Assembly: GCA_025024175.1 (NCBI GenBank)
Contig: QCXZ01000041.1
Span: forward strand, 37,071,786 to 37,135,785
Source of the DNA: Rhyzopertha dominica
Lineage: Eukaryota; Arthropoda; Insecta; Coleoptera; Bostrichidae
Length of the DNA: 64,000 nucleotides
Reading direction: 5' to 3'
Shown: in pieces, positions 34,887 through 47,230 of the stretch
Numbering within the stretch: position 1 is the first letter of the stretch
Layout: each line of letters starts with the position of its first letter
The notes under the pieces: model-generated
Database searches by the model: none
The model's input: the letters and a program-made list of their open reading frames with translations, nothing else
Told to the model about the DNA's origin: nothing
Program-made: the position numbers and the translations under genes

Positions 34887-36631
34887 TTTCGTTCAAAATG
34901 GTTTAACCACATATATTTCGTAAGTAGTGCTAAAATGAAGTAAATGATTGCCAGCTAATGAATATGTGGATGAAGATGCATGAAATATGGTTTGACAACA
35001 AAATCAACGATATAGTTTACTAATTACTACACAATAGCCTGCATAATTCTATTCATTGTTGAAATTTATTCCTAATGTTAAATAAGATCATACCGGCAAT
35101 AATTTGCGCTCCCTATTTATTCAGGTATATCGCACTAAAATTTTTACAGGCGCTCTTATCCAGGACCTCCAAGATTGAGCCACCTACATTATTTTTGACT
35201 GTTGCAAATTCCTCCGTGTCTTCTGAATTTCAACGTATCGGCGTTCGTTCCCCTGGCGATGTCCCGGTGGACCCACCCGATCTGTACCAATCAGAGGCAT
35301 CTCGTCTGTATCGCCCTACGACCTGCAGCTGTGCAGCTTTTAAAGTCTTGTGGTGGTTGAGAAGCACGACGTGCATTATAAATAAGCCAGAGACGCCCAA
35401 GGCCCCTGCCAATTTGCGATTTCATATGCGGCACTGCTTTCAATTAGTCTACGCGGCTGAATTTTGAAACGCCAATAAAAGTTTGCCGATGAAATATTAA
35501 GCGTTGCAATTTTCACCTGGACGTTCGTGGCTACACCAGAAAAAAATGCTTATAAAAAATTCACAGGCGAAAAGCCGTTTAATCGAGCATGCAAATATGA
35601 GAAGTTAGATGGTATATTGCATATTTCAGGGTGACTGCAAATATTTGTTTTCTGTGTTTCACAACTATTTATAAAATCAAAGATAATGCGTTTAAAGGAA
35701 GTTGACGAATTAAGAAACTGTTAATGCAACCAAAGGAAGCGAAAGCGAAAGCAGAGGTAACATTGTCGAATAACAAAGCTTCACGGATCTTTTTCAGTAA
35801 TTGGAGATTTTAGGTATAAGTAGGTGCAGTTACAGGCTCAAATGTCTTGAAAATTATTTCTTGTTCTTTAATTCACATTAAATGATTTTTGACGAAGCTA
35901 CCTACTGCTTAAATTATTTGCTAGCTTTCCTTTTATTAGGAAGCATTTATATGCAAATCATTTGGTGATCAAAAGCGCACGTAGATTTCACATTATGTTT
36001 GCATAATGTGTAATATCTTACGTCTACAGATCCTACACATGGTATGGTAATATAGTCTTTTATAGTTTTTAACTGAAGAAATATTCTCGAAAGTGCCAGT
36101 TTTTTTATCTGTACATATTTTCCTCTCCATCGTTTAAGGATGTGCTGGCGTTTTGCTAAATGCTAGCATGTTATTTTTGGTTTAACTTTTGTTGGGTATA
36201 TGACAATACTACATATTGCCCGAGGCTTCGCTCGCGTAAAAAATCTTATATATTAGATACCAAAATTCAAATATTTTGAATTTACTTCAATTCACTTAAA
36301 TTGAAATAAATAAAATGTTTGGAAACGTTCATACAAAGTATATATCGCAGAATTGCAATTTCACAGAAAATGGATAACATAACATCGTCAGTTGAAGATA
36401 GGATCACTAGTCGTTCTTCGTGAAGACAACTTACCCCCTCAGAGATGGTTGCTTGGTCGAATCGTAGAATTTCATGCCAAAGCAGGTGGAGGTAGCTACT
36501 ATCCATACGACTGAAGGTGAAGTTAAACGGGCATTTTTGAAAATATGTACACGTCTGCTTCCGTTCAAAATTGAAACTTAGGTACTGTAAAAAATTTCTC
36601 ACTTTACTGAATTAATATCTACTTTAAGTAT
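34887..36631. other. Weak candidate exon region, otherwise featureless
   Basis: Around 35230-35412 the composition is less AT-rich and both strands are open: plus strand 35075-35467 with 130 codons, minus strand 35412-35230 with 60 codons. Neither matches a family that I know. The rest shows no gene. Confidence 0.3.
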
Positions 36632-36810
36632 GAAGTATGAAGTTGCATGCCAATTTGTCAGGCTACAGGTCACTTCCTTTAGGAAGTAGTACCCGTTAAG
36701 GCAGCTAGGTGGTTTTGTCATCATGTCAGTGTAATGCTGACAGGTGGCATTGCCATTTTAAATTCTTACTTTCATCATACCATTGCTTTGGTATATAAGC
36801 AAAACCAGTT

Positions 36811-36913
36811 CTATGCCGTGCAGTCTACACTAGACCTAAACTGCACTGATGAGCTGTAATGAAGCGAAATAGATCTATCTGCAGTTGGTTGAGGTATAGA
36901 CTGCACAGCATAG
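36811..36913 (+). ncRNA. Hammerhead ribozyme motif, copy 1 (stem II damaged)
   Basis: Order on the plus strand: AACTGCA (36839-36845, stem I 5'), CTGATGA (36846-36852, core), GCTG-TAATGA-AGC (stem II with one base missing), GAAA (36866-36869), TAGATCTA (minimal stem III), TC, then TGCAGTT (36880-36886, stem I 3'). Predicted cleavage follows the AUC triplet, at 36879/36880. An outer helix pairs 36811-36830 with 36894-36913. The lost C in stem II should weaken this copy. Confidence 0.85.
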
Positions 36914-37161
36914 ACATGCACTTTGATGTATGTTGGTTCCTGTCCGCTAGCAAAAAGTGCCGTGGGGACCTGCTGTCAAATTGAAGTATGCAGTTGCATG
37001 CCAATTTGTCAGGCTACAGGTCACTTCCTTTAGGAAGTAGTACCCGTTAAGGCAGCTAGGTGGTTTTGTCATCATGTCAGTGTAATGCTGACAGATGGCA
37101 TTGCCATCCTAAATTCTTACTTTCATCATACCATTGCTTTGGTATATAAGCAAAACCAGTT

Positions 37162-37265
37162 CTATGCCGTGCTGTCTATACTAGACCTAAACTGCACTGA
37201 TGAGCTGTAATGACAGCGAAATAGATCTATCTGCNNTTGGTTGAGGTGTAGACNGCACAGCATAG
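37162..37265 (+). ncRNA. Hammerhead ribozyme motif, copy 2
   Basis: Complete layout: stem I 5' AACTGCA (37190-37196), core CTGATGA, stem II GCTG-TAATGA-CAGC (37204-37217), GAAA (37218-37221), minimal stem III TAGATCTA, triplet AUC. Predicted cleavage is at 37231/37232, followed by stem I 3' TGCNNTT (two ambiguous bases). Between stem I and the outer helix lie unpaired TAGACCTA and GGTTGAG, positioned as an internal loop that could contact the stem II loop, as in natural type I hammerheads. Confidence 0.88.
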
Positions 37266-37513
37266 ACATGCATTTTAATGTATGTTGGTTCTTGNCCGCT
37301 AGCAAAAAGTGCCGTGGGGGCCTGCTGTCAAATTGAAGTATTCAGTTGCATGCCAATTTGTCAGGCTACAAGTCACTTCCTTTAGGGAGTAGTACCCGTT
37401 AAGGCAGCTAGGTGGCTTTGTCATCATGTCAGTGTAATGCTGACAGATGGCATTGCCATCCTAAATTCTTACTTTCATCATACCATTGCTTTGATATATA
37501 AGCAAAACCAGTT

Positions 37514-37616
37514 CTATGCCGTGCTGCCTACACTAGACCTAAACTGCACTGATGAGCTGTAATGACAGCGAAATAGATCTATCTGCAGTTGGTTGAGGTG
37601 TAGACAGCACAGCATA
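37514..37616 (+). ncRNA. Hammerhead ribozyme motif, copy 3 (intact)
   Basis: All parts are present without ambiguity: AACTGCA (37542-37548), CTGATGA (37549-37555), GCTG-TAATGA-CAGC (37556-37569), GAAA (37570-37573), TAGATCTA, TC, TGCAGTT (37584-37590). Cleavage is predicted at 37583/37584. The seven-pair stem I is perfect. The outer helix (37514-37533 with 37597-37616) has one or two mismatches or wobbles. This is the best candidate for activity. Confidence 0.9.
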
Positions 37617-37822
37617 GACATGCATTTTAATGTATGTTGGTTCTTGCCCGCTAGCAAAAAGTGCCGTGGGGGCCTGCTGTCAAATTGAAGTATGCAGTTG
37701 CATGCCAATTTGTCAGGCTACAGGTCACTTCCTTAGGGAAGTAGTACCCGTTAAGGCAGCTAGGTGGCTTTCCATCATGTCAGTGTAATGCTGACAGATG
37801 GCATTGTCATCCTAAATTCTAA

Positions 37823-38762
37823 CTTTAATACCTACTCTGTTTTTTATACTTATATGATGTCTTTGTTTATTTTGATTTATATTGAACTACTTACATTAAT
37901 TTGTATTCCTTGTGTTGTATTTTTTAAAGTGTCTTTCAACGCCGGGGAATATGTTCAGAATTAAAGTATCTGTATGCTGGCGCCTTTTTTCGGTGGTGCG
38001 CGAACTTATGTGTGTACTGCTTCTCAACGCGAAGATGATCGCATCGGTGCCGGCAGCCAATCAGTGATGATGTAGATTTAATGCAGCGCTGGCGCAACAT
38101 GTGATAAATTTGCAACGAAAGGTCCACGTGAAAATAAAATTATGTTTAACGGATCGTTAATGTAAGGTTATAAATAAGTTGGTGGGTATTGACAACTTTT
38201 GGAGGTTTGCAATATTTTGCAAAGTGAATCAACTGCATACCTTAAAAACAATTTCTCTGTTTGTGGAGTAGTGTATCAGTAGGTACTGTTTATTCCTCTT
38301 TCAAAGTTCTTAAGAGACGCTTTTGTTAAAATAAAACTTTTATGATCCAAGACACCTTAAATCTATAAAAAATAAAAGCTTTCACTGCGCACGCACATCT
38401 GACTTTCGAAATCCTAGTTTTTGCATGGTTCCAACCACGAAAATAAAATAAGACGTAAAAGCATGTAAAACGCTATAAAAAAACACATAACAAATAAAGG
38501 TTCTAACAACAGTCTTGTTACAGTTATAGCTAATGTCCTTGTTACTGAACCAGTGCTGGTCTTTCCAGTAGAACTGTTCGTTACACCAAATGGTAGACGG
38601 TTCAGTTTGGACCAATGTATTTGTTCAACAAAAGGTTGACGTATTAAGAAATATTTGAGTGAAACTCTGGTTTCAAATACTGGTCTAGCTGTACAAAACA
38701 GAATATAATGAGTAGTGTTATTTTAACATGCACATAACGTTTTACAAAAATATTTGTGAGCC
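37823..38762. other. Non-coding stretch
   Basis: No gene or structured element recognised. Confidence 0.45.
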
Positions 38763-39107
38763 AGATTCATGCAACGCGGTCGGCGTTGATTTCTACATTC
38801 TTTGTGAAGCCTTTTTGTAACTGCTGTAAAGCTACGATATGTACGGCGATAGTAGTTGAAGGTTGCAGATCAATGTCACCTCACAGCTCCGAAATGTGAG
38901 CTTTCTTCAACCTTAAAGTTAATTATCCCACAACACACTACAGAACATGTTGAAAATACAAACTTCTAGGTGTTTTCTCATATTAAAGTATATCAAATAA
39001 TTCAAAAATCCACAGATGCCAAATATTTCTTTCCTGAGAGGAATTTAATCCATGATTTCCATAAGCGCCATGGATGTATGAATCATTTATAGAAACCCTG
39101 TATGATA
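38763..39107 (-). mobile_element. TACAGGGT-type MITE, copy in minus orientation
   Basis: Reading the minus strand from 39107, TACAGGGTTTCTATAAATGA begins a segment that matches 41016 onward through to the far end (GATTCATGCAACGCGGTCGG at 38764). Shared internal words include the segment around AACCTTAAAGTTAATTATCC. The outermost bases of the 38.76-kb end are lost. Confidence 0.65.
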
Positions 39108-41015
39108 GAAATTGGTCGCTGTTGCTTAGAAATAATCAAAAGGAATTTTTTTAGCAAACTCCGTTTTTAACGGCATATGATTGCTCGTTTGAAATCGCCT
39201 ACCTTCAGCAGCAGACAATTGAATGCTTTATCGAAGTGTCAAATCATTTTAAGCAAAGCCTTAAAGCAAGTACCATAGCACATACTGTAGAATATTTGCA
39301 TTGTAACCTAACGTCATTTACACTTGAACGAATATATTTAAACTTACATAATAGTCTAAAAGTATATCCTTCATAAGTATTTGTATTCAATTGAACTGTG
39401 GTTCTAAATTGTAATAATTTTTAATGTCAATACAATCATTTTTATGTTTGTTGCACTTGCCGTGAATGGGGTTTATGCGCTAGTTTAGGTTTACCAGTTT
39501 ACTAGTCGTACGACCTATATGAAATGTGCGCTTATATATAGGTCCCTTGGCAGGAGACGACCATATAGCTGCAATGTAAGTTTGCACAAATGATTTTGTA
39601 TTATACAATGTTGTATTACACGACAATATTTAAAAAAAATTACTAAATAAACTCCTTGTCGNGGATTAGATCCTTCGTTCCATCTAAAAATACNTTTATG
39701 TCGTACTGTTGACATATTGCGCAAATTGAGGCTGCATTCAGCCATGTTTGTTGCGAAAAGCTTCCTATATCTAATATCCGTACCCACAATGGCAAAATTT
39801 AAAGTACACGTTATGCATTACAATACTGTGTACCTTCGTTACAAACGCAGAAGTCAACGAATGTGTTCGGCAAAGCGCCACGCTGCGAACTTCATGTATG
39901 AAAATAACCNGGTTCCGAGTTTTCCATGGCAGGAGTTCGTTTCCTATATTGTCGTATCGTGAATAAATCTCAATTTATGTTTGATTTAGCGATCCAAACT
40001 TTGAAAAGCATGAATTTATGATGTTTTGGCGGCATCTGGTAGGAATGTAAAACCGGGCAGGTTTCAGGAAAAAATCTGTATTGATGGCGTATCTACGTTG
40101 TTGACGTTTTCATGCAGGACGATCCAAGAAAGCACTATGATATTTATAAAATGGAAGCTTGCTAGGTTTATAGTTTTCCATTTCGCTATTTTATTTTGCA
40201 ACTAAAAGATCTCATAACTCAAACTGAGAAGTTACCTAAGGTTTTCAAGCTTTGTAAACAATTCCAGCATTACAAAAAATTCCTAACAATGTAACTTTCA
40301 ACTCGAAATTTCTCTTATTTTTTTTTAATTTTATTTTATTTAACTCGTAGGTTTCTTAATACGATTTGGTAATGCGAGATAGGGGAAGGTACAGTTATAA
40401 CCTACTTCGCTATAAATTCATTATATATTTTAGTCAAGACCGCCTTCGGTCTTAAGCCATCAGCTGATCCTACTATTATAAACAATTACACAACTGTTAC
40501 TGATTTTTGTAATTAGGATAAAAAAACAGAAAATCCAGTAATCGTACATAATAAGGAGAAAACGCTAACCCTTTAAAAAAAGTTAATTATCTTGGAAATT
40601 ATGCTTTTTTCCAGTGCTTGGGTAATTAAGTTGTTGTATTTAAAAAGCTCCATGAGTGCTACCACTTTTATTTCAAACATTTTTCTGTAAGATTTCGAAT
40701 AAAACCATCAGTTGGGTGAACTCGATAATTGTACCACCTATCTCCGAAACAGTTAATTTTGAACCATATAAATCTTAATATTTTTTAGAATTTCACGTAC
40801 AAACAATATCCGTCATAAAAAGTTAGTGGTTCTATCTGTAAATTGCAAGTTTAGTTCAGTACTCGAAAATGCTATATAAATATGGTGTATAGCTTTATCG
40901 AGTACTCCTTGGGTACTACTATTTTTATTTGAAAATTTTCTCTAAGCTTTCAAACAAAAATTAGAGAAAATTCAAACCTGTGAGGTGACACGGTTTCGTT
41001 TAATTTTTAGGTTAT
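39108..41015. other. Non-coding, with diverged repeats near 40.6-40.98 kb
   Basis: No gene recognised. Two stretches (about 40650-40715 and 40885-40970) share the pattern 'AAAGCT...GGTACTACTNTTTTTATTTSAAA...TCTNTAAG'. This suggests an old element adjoining the MITE at 41016. Confidence 0.35.
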
Positions 41016-41397
41016 ACAGGGTTTCTATAAATGATTCATGCATTCAGGGTGCTTATGGTAATTATCGATTAAATCAATTTTCCGGCTGTCAGGACAGTGA
41101 CGTATAGGTACATGTCATCTGCCGATTTTTGAATTATTTGATATATGTATTTTAGTTATGAAAAACGCCCGGGAGTGTGTATTCTCAACATATTCTGTAG
41201 TGTTTTCTGGAATAATTAACTTTAAGGTTGCAGAAAGCTCACCTTTCGGAGCTGTGGTGTGACATTGATCTGCAACGTTCAGTACTGTCGCCGTACATAT
41301 TGTAGCTTGGCAGCAGTTACAAAAAAGCGGCACAAGGAATGCAGAAATCAACGCCGCCCGCGTTGCGTGAGTCATTTATAAAAGCTTTGTATATAGT
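41016..41397 (+). mobile_element. TACAGGGT-type MITE, complete copy
   Basis: The left end TACAGGGTTTCTATAAATGA (41017 onward) and right end GTCATTTATAAAAGCTTTGT (about 41371-41390) are imperfect inverted repeats of about 29 bp. An inverted sister copy lies 1.9 kb upstream. No transposase. The minus-strand open frame in it (41375-41115) is chance. Confidence 0.65.
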
Positions 41398-44300
41398 GAT
41401 TGTGAGTTTACGACCTTAAACTAATCGGTGATAGACTGAAACATGTTTTTGCTTGCCGCAATGGAAATTCACAGTTAGGAGATATTTTAATTGGTAGTGA
41501 CGTTAGTTGCAATACCGAGTAATCTCCGGGGAAGTTTCCTGACCTAGATAATGTTACAAAATATATGCGACATTAAAAAATTGATTGACTGCGTAGGGCT
41601 TCAAATTAGAAAAAAATAATTTAATTTATACGCCGTGTTTGAACGGCAGTGACCGCAACAAAATGGGGTTATGACGGATTTAGTTGTGCATCCTAAAGTA
41701 ATTCTGTGTTTTTCGCACAAGCAATGTATTGTCATTACTTATCTTTGAAAGACAGATAGAACCGTATATAGTCGAATTTTCTTGAAAAAAACATCAATTT
41801 TATGGCTATAACTTGACCCGTAACCCTCAATACAGTTTGATTGTGCTTATTGTAGCTTGGCAGCACTGATGGTGAAACATGTAACGTTACCAAAAAAAAG
41901 TTGTAAAATTGGTTGAACCGNGTCAAGTAATATGACATTAATGTAAACTGACTACTAATGTTGTTATAATGTCGTTCTCAAACCATTATTTTTAAGTTAA
42001 TAAAAATAACCTTTGTGCTACCTGTCTACGGTGGAAGACAAAATAAATTAATTCTTTCATCTCGAGCTGATATTTTGCAGCGATTTGTAATTTTATGCNA
42101 CATATAGTTCGCATTACGTATTTAAAATTTAAAAATTTTGGGAAAAACGCAAATGAATTGTCGGATAAGTGTTTATTTTAAGAAAAGAGGTAAAATTTTG
42201 CCATACAAGAAATAAAACTAGTGGACAGTGTGTTTAATAAGTTGTTTACTGGTCTATTTTAGAAAATATATTTACGATAATGTATTTAAGGAGCGTTTTC
42301 TAANTAATGTGCTATTACAAAGGTTTAGTTTAAGCAGGCAGTCATGGAATAGTTCAAGCATAGAAATAAAAATATTCTGAAGCAACATATAAATAAGTAA
42401 TTAAGACATTATCTTTTCTGTTCTTTTTAATATCTTAGTTTTCTGTGTTTATTATGGTATAATTATTTGACAAATGAAAGTTGTATTTCTTAAGTTAAGC
42501 ACATGAGTTGATCTTCTTTATTTTATACATTTTTTAATTGAAGCCTCAATATAAAAATTACGCATGTATTATGTAGTGTCATAATTTATAATTTATCCAT
42601 AGCTAAGTGTCATTTGCTTCTATCCTTTAAATACACAATTTAACGGCAGAACAAAAACCTAATCTAATGATAAAATACAATTTTTTTTAACTAATCCCTG
42701 TTTTTTCTCTTGTAAAATCGTGTTTTTTTTACAGATATAAATAATTGGCAGTTAGAATCAAAACGTTATTAGCACATTAATAAAACATAAGTTATAAACG
42801 TTTTAGTAACCTCAACATAACGTGTTCTAGAAAACTTAATTTAACGTTAAAATAACATTATTTTGCTCAGTGGGTAGAATCCCTGTATTATAGAAAATGC
42901 AATCATGTTAGGATCCCTTAAGAACGAATGTTATTATAATACATCTGCTCTTTGATGAACTACCGCAGTGCTATCCAAAAAGCTCGTGTCAGCTGACGGT
43001 CACCTTTCTTTAAATAGATATTAAATCTGCATGCTATATGCGAATCAGCTCTGTTACGATAGACAGTCAAAATACGATGCAGGCTCCCGGACTACTATGT
43101 AAAATTGACAAGTTTGATTTTACATGCAAAAGTGTCGAAATTTTTATTAGGAATGGCCCGCTGATGATATAAAATTTTTGTATTTTTACCAAAATGCTAG
43201 TTTTTCTCAAAAATATTTGATTAAATGCATATTTGTATGCATAAAAATCAGTTGATTCCAAATATGAACAAAAAAGTGTATGGTACTATTTAAACAATTG
43301 GCTGTAATGAATCGAAATAACCGCCTCCTAAAAAAATTCAAGGTCACTAAATGTAGAAAAAAAAGTAAAAAACTTTTGTTAGCATGATTTTTTTATGCGG
43401 TGTTTTTAAAAAGCTATTAACATTATTCCATACATATGGGCAAACATTTCTATGCGCAATGCATTTTGAATGGAGAACCTGTTTCCATGCTAACTGCGCT
43501 TGCTGAAAAAATGAGACACAAGTAACTAGCAGTCAAACAAAACTCTGCAAGTTATTAATTTTTATTTGAAACCTGACCGGTAATCCTAACAGCGATATCA
43601 TGCCTGCGTCCTCCAAAAATTCTTTTGAGGTAATATTAACAGGAAAATTAATTATTGTATTCTCAGGTTCCTCTGTAACAAACAAGTGAATTCGACAGTA
43701 TTATCAAAGCTGTATAGCTTTTCCTAAATTCCTCTGATATTTCATCTTCAAGACCTGCATTCGGCTTCGGTGGTTAAACCTCCTCAATAGAATTCCCAGC
43801 TCAAAGGTTGTATGCTGCGCATTTCATGAATATGCAGTTTGAAAGCTGCAAGATGGACATTTTTTACTCTTGCACGAGTGCATATTGCTGGTGAAAGTGC
43901 TCTTCCTCTACCAAGCAAGCGCAACTTGGGACGCACTTACTTCATACCAGTAGTATACGTCACAATCATCAATAGTGCTTAGGAATCTGTGGAACAGAAG
44001 ATTATTATACTGTGAAATAAATTGAAAGTACCCTAACACAAACTCTAAAAGCCTTCATTTCAATAATATTATACCAAAGCAAAGCAAACCTTCGGCGCCT
44101 CTTTGACCAGATATTGCTGGTAAAAATTGTATTTATACAAAACGGTTTATTTTAATTTTCTAATGGCATTTTGCCGTTAAGTACCTACTAATTTATACGG
44201 AGTCAGACGAGCTTCATCCAGTTTTGTAACGTCGTACTTAAGCAGTTTACATGTACTTCCAAAAACGTAAAGTAGCTACAATGGTCTTTAATACTCATTA

Positions 44301-46090
44301 AACCTACGAATACCATGACATATTACCAGATCTATGTCTTTCATTCTAAATCTCATTAGCCAGTAATATTAAGCAGTTTAAAATCCAATGAATTTTACTA
44401 TTGGACCCTGAGCTCAACCTGTATTTGGTTTAAAGCGAAGGCATTATCTTTATGTTCTAACTACGTTGTACTCTTTCTTCTTACTTTTGTTTCCACTCGC
44501 TACTGCACACTGACGGTTCAGTGCTGGCTCATACCAGATTGCAGTCCCATTTTGAAAATAACCTATTCAGTGGTAACGCTCAGTGAAACGGTTTACACGT
44601 ATCAGCACACGTGCTAAATTGGAACCGATGAGAGCCCGTCAGATAAAGCGAAACAGCCCTAATAATGATATACGTTCGAGAAATCACGAGCCCAGGGATA
44701 TTTCAAGCCATAGGTGTCTTGATTTGTACCGATCTGCCTTTCCGATTGCTTTGTGAAAGGAAGTTCGAGATAGCCTCAGGCAGTTTGTTTTACCTCGTGC
44801 AGCTACGAAGCGACTGATAGCAGTTTATTGGAGATTGCACTAGAGGTGGGTGTCTATAGGTTACGTACTAATTCTGATAAAACTTTGTACACTGTGCGGG
44901 AAATGAAAAAGTTGTGTTCATTGCATATAAGCAAATAAAGCACTGGCTGTTTTGCAGTGAAGATATATCATGCATAGCTTTTGTACTTCTAGCTACCACT
45001 TGCGATAGAACTGAAGCAGGATGAACCTGACTATAGAAGCATTTATTTCGCATTACGTTAAAAACAAATTATACATGTTTCATGATTTACTGAAAAAGCT
45101 AAGGCGAAATGACGCAGTTTCAGAAGCTGTAATTTTAATTGTTTAGGTTAGGTTGAGGAGTGTAACGAAGAGAAGTGACTATGGGAAAAGTAGATGAGTC
45201 GAATCCAAGGTGGACGTTGTAAAGAAATAAATGCGCAAGACATCGCAAACAGGTTACAACTCTGAAGATTTTAATGAGGTGACATTGTGGAGAATATCAA
45301 GAGGCAGTGGATACAAAATAAAAATTCTTGATTAGTCCCAATTAATGAAGAAAAGCAACAAAAAACTGCACCATCGCAGCTGTAAAAAACTGATCTACTT
45401 ACAGTAAGCATGGCACAACACTCATGAAATTTTATAGTTACAAACCTGGACTGAGGTCGTGTGCTAGTGATTACCTGTCAGAACCTGAAACAAACACTTA
45501 GCGATGGTGTTAAGATTGACACGACATAAGCCCTAATAGATATTCACTAACAGATACGTATGGAAATCGAAATCAGCATAAAGTCTATACCGGGTGTTTC
45601 AGTGAAAAGGAACTGCCCTCAATGGTTTCTGTGAAAAACGATTTCCAACAAAATCCAGAAACAGGTCGATTCTATGTCGGAGGAAGGACACGGGAGATCT
45701 TGTGATGTAACATCCAAAGTTATCAGAGCAACGCTCTTTCACTCGCAGCACTCACCTTTAATTTTTAGTACAGCAGAGGAAATGCATTTTAAAGTTTTTT
45801 TTTTCGAAACTGCGTAGCAAAAAATGAACACAAGCTGTTAGTGAAATTACATCAGGCTTAAACTGATTCAAGTGTCAGAACGACTTATGGAAAGACCTTT
45901 TCGGTGCGATCGCCAGGAACCTGCCCCAGTGTGTAAGTGGCTACCACAATCGTAACCCTCCTAATGTGCAGCAATAACGTAACATCATTCGGAAAGAATT
46001 ATGAATAATTCATTGCTTTGATGAGCAGACGGTTGAATGAGTGATCATCAAGGTCTCCGTATCTTTCACGCATTGGACACCTCTGGGGTA
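41398..46090. other. Long non-coding stretch
   Basis: No gene recognised. A TACCGGGTGTTTC word at 45591 resembles the start of a TACAGGGT-type element, but no partner end was found. About 44.45-44.83 kb is less AT-rich than its surroundings. Confidence 0.4.
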
Positions 46091-46321
46091 TTATAGGACT
46101 GTGAACGATGCAAAATTTACCAGATCCTGCACAGATCCTAGCGGCACTTCATTGAGTTGTGGATGAAGCATGAAATGAGAGGCTTCAAGAGGAACTGGAT
46201 CATCTGATTGAGCCATACCTGTTAATGAATACATAAGGTACAGTGGAGGCATCACCCATTTTGCTGCAATAATTGCAAGCAACACAGCTACAATTAGTAT
46301 CAGTATAGACGCCATATACAC
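46091..46321 (-). CDS. Candidate first exon with signal anchor
   Basis: The minus-strand frame of 76 codons starts with Met at 46321 and opens with a strongly hydrophobic stretch (MASILILIVAVLLAIIAAKW), then MPPLYLMYSL and a polar region. This fits an N-terminal membrane anchor or signal peptide. GGATCTGGTAAATTTT near 46128-46113 offers a 5' splice site, so the exon could end there. I do not recognise the family. No downstream exon is identified, and chance hydrophobic frames are frequent in T-rich DNA. Confidence 0.25.
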   Translation of the reverse strand: MYMASILILIVAVLLAIIAAKWVMPPLYLMYSLTGMAQSDDPVPLEASHFMLHPQLNEVPLGSVQDLVNFASFTVL

Positions 46322-46379
46322 ACTCTAGTGGAACGACGCTTAGCTTCGTAGTAGGTACCCAGCTTGTAGGTTAGTTTTA

Positions 46380-47230
46380 TAATATAGTAGCAATTTTTAA
46401 CCAACTGACTCCACAATATTGTAGTATAATAGCAACGATATTGTGTGACTGTTTATTGAATATAAAAAATAAGTTTAGTAAAGTGCAATATGTTTGCTAC
46501 AATATTTGCTAAGCTTTTGTAGCAAACAGGTTATTTAGCAAATTTAATTAATTTAGTGTCGATGATTATCACTTATTTTAGATGTGGTTACTGTAATCTG
46601 GAGTTACTATTGCATTTATTATAGTTTTGTAGTTTGTGTATTTTTAGCTACTATACCTTTATTATCTAGTTGGTGGTATTATAAGAATAAGTAGTATATG
46701 AAGGAATTCATTATCGTTTCAAACCCCATTTATTGTTCAAAAATACATAGGTAGCTAGTTTTGAAGATATTAGGTAGTTGATAAAATAAAAATTTCTCAA
46801 GTAACTGCATCAGTCTTTACGAGCTTATACACATATATATTATAAACTAAACGGTTTTGTATATGTACATTTACTAACTGAGTTTATCGATATCTCAGAA
46901 ACTATTAGTTTCCCACGTACAATTTATATTGGCAATTCCTTGGTACAATATCTGTGCGTTGGCACAATAATAAAAGCGACTAAAGCACCTTGATATTGGG
47001 CAAATATTTTTTGCAATAATACATCTATATTAACTGTGGTGTTGATGTGCAATATCTATGGTAAACTGTACAAAATATTAGACCGATAATGTGTGCAATA
47101 TTTTATCTGCCTCATTTACAATATTTTGCCAATATGTAAAAATGCTCACATTTCAATATTGATATATTGATAATATTGAATTCCAACATTTAACCGCTAT
47201 AGATATCCAATATTGCTTGCTACATGGATT
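46380..47230. repeat. Region rich in CAATATTG-type palindromes
   Basis: Words such as ACAATATTGTAGTA, TTGCAATAATA and CCAATATTGCTTGC recur. A perfect hairpin, TGTTTGCTACAA facing TTGTAGCAAACA, spans 46491-46528. It may be an old palindromic element, but limits are unclear. Confidence 0.35.

Larger units (their letters stand above)
36632..37822 (+). repeat. Tandem array of 352-bp ribozyme-bearing units (retrozyme-like)
   Basis: Units beginning AGTTGCATGCCAATTTGTCA start at 36641, 36992, 37344 and 37696, spaced 351-352 bp. The fourth is cut short at about 37822. The first three each contain a hammerhead ribozyme motif (separate entries), so cleavage sites fall 352 bases apart (36879/36880, 37231/37232, 37583/37584). 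Tandem hammerhead-bearing repeats of a few hundred bases are known in animals as retrozymes and ribozyme satellites, for example in salamander, schistosome and cave-cricket genomes. Their transcripts self-cleave to unit-length RNAs that can be circularised. The units have no coding capacity. A diverged copy lies at 51.8-52.1 kb. Confidence 0.9.

Noticed and set aside
35075..35467. 130-codon plus-strand frame as a gene
   Set aside because: No recognisable domain, the opposite strand is also open, and codon content looks random. Kept only as a weak candidate region.
36215..36240. GCCCGAGGCTTCGCTCGCGT as a retroelement hallmark
   Set aside because: The word is seen in insect repeats, but nothing else nearby supports an element, so it is not annotated.
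43157..43166. CTGATGATATAAAA as a hammerhead core
   Set aside because: No stem II hairpin and no GAAA downstream.
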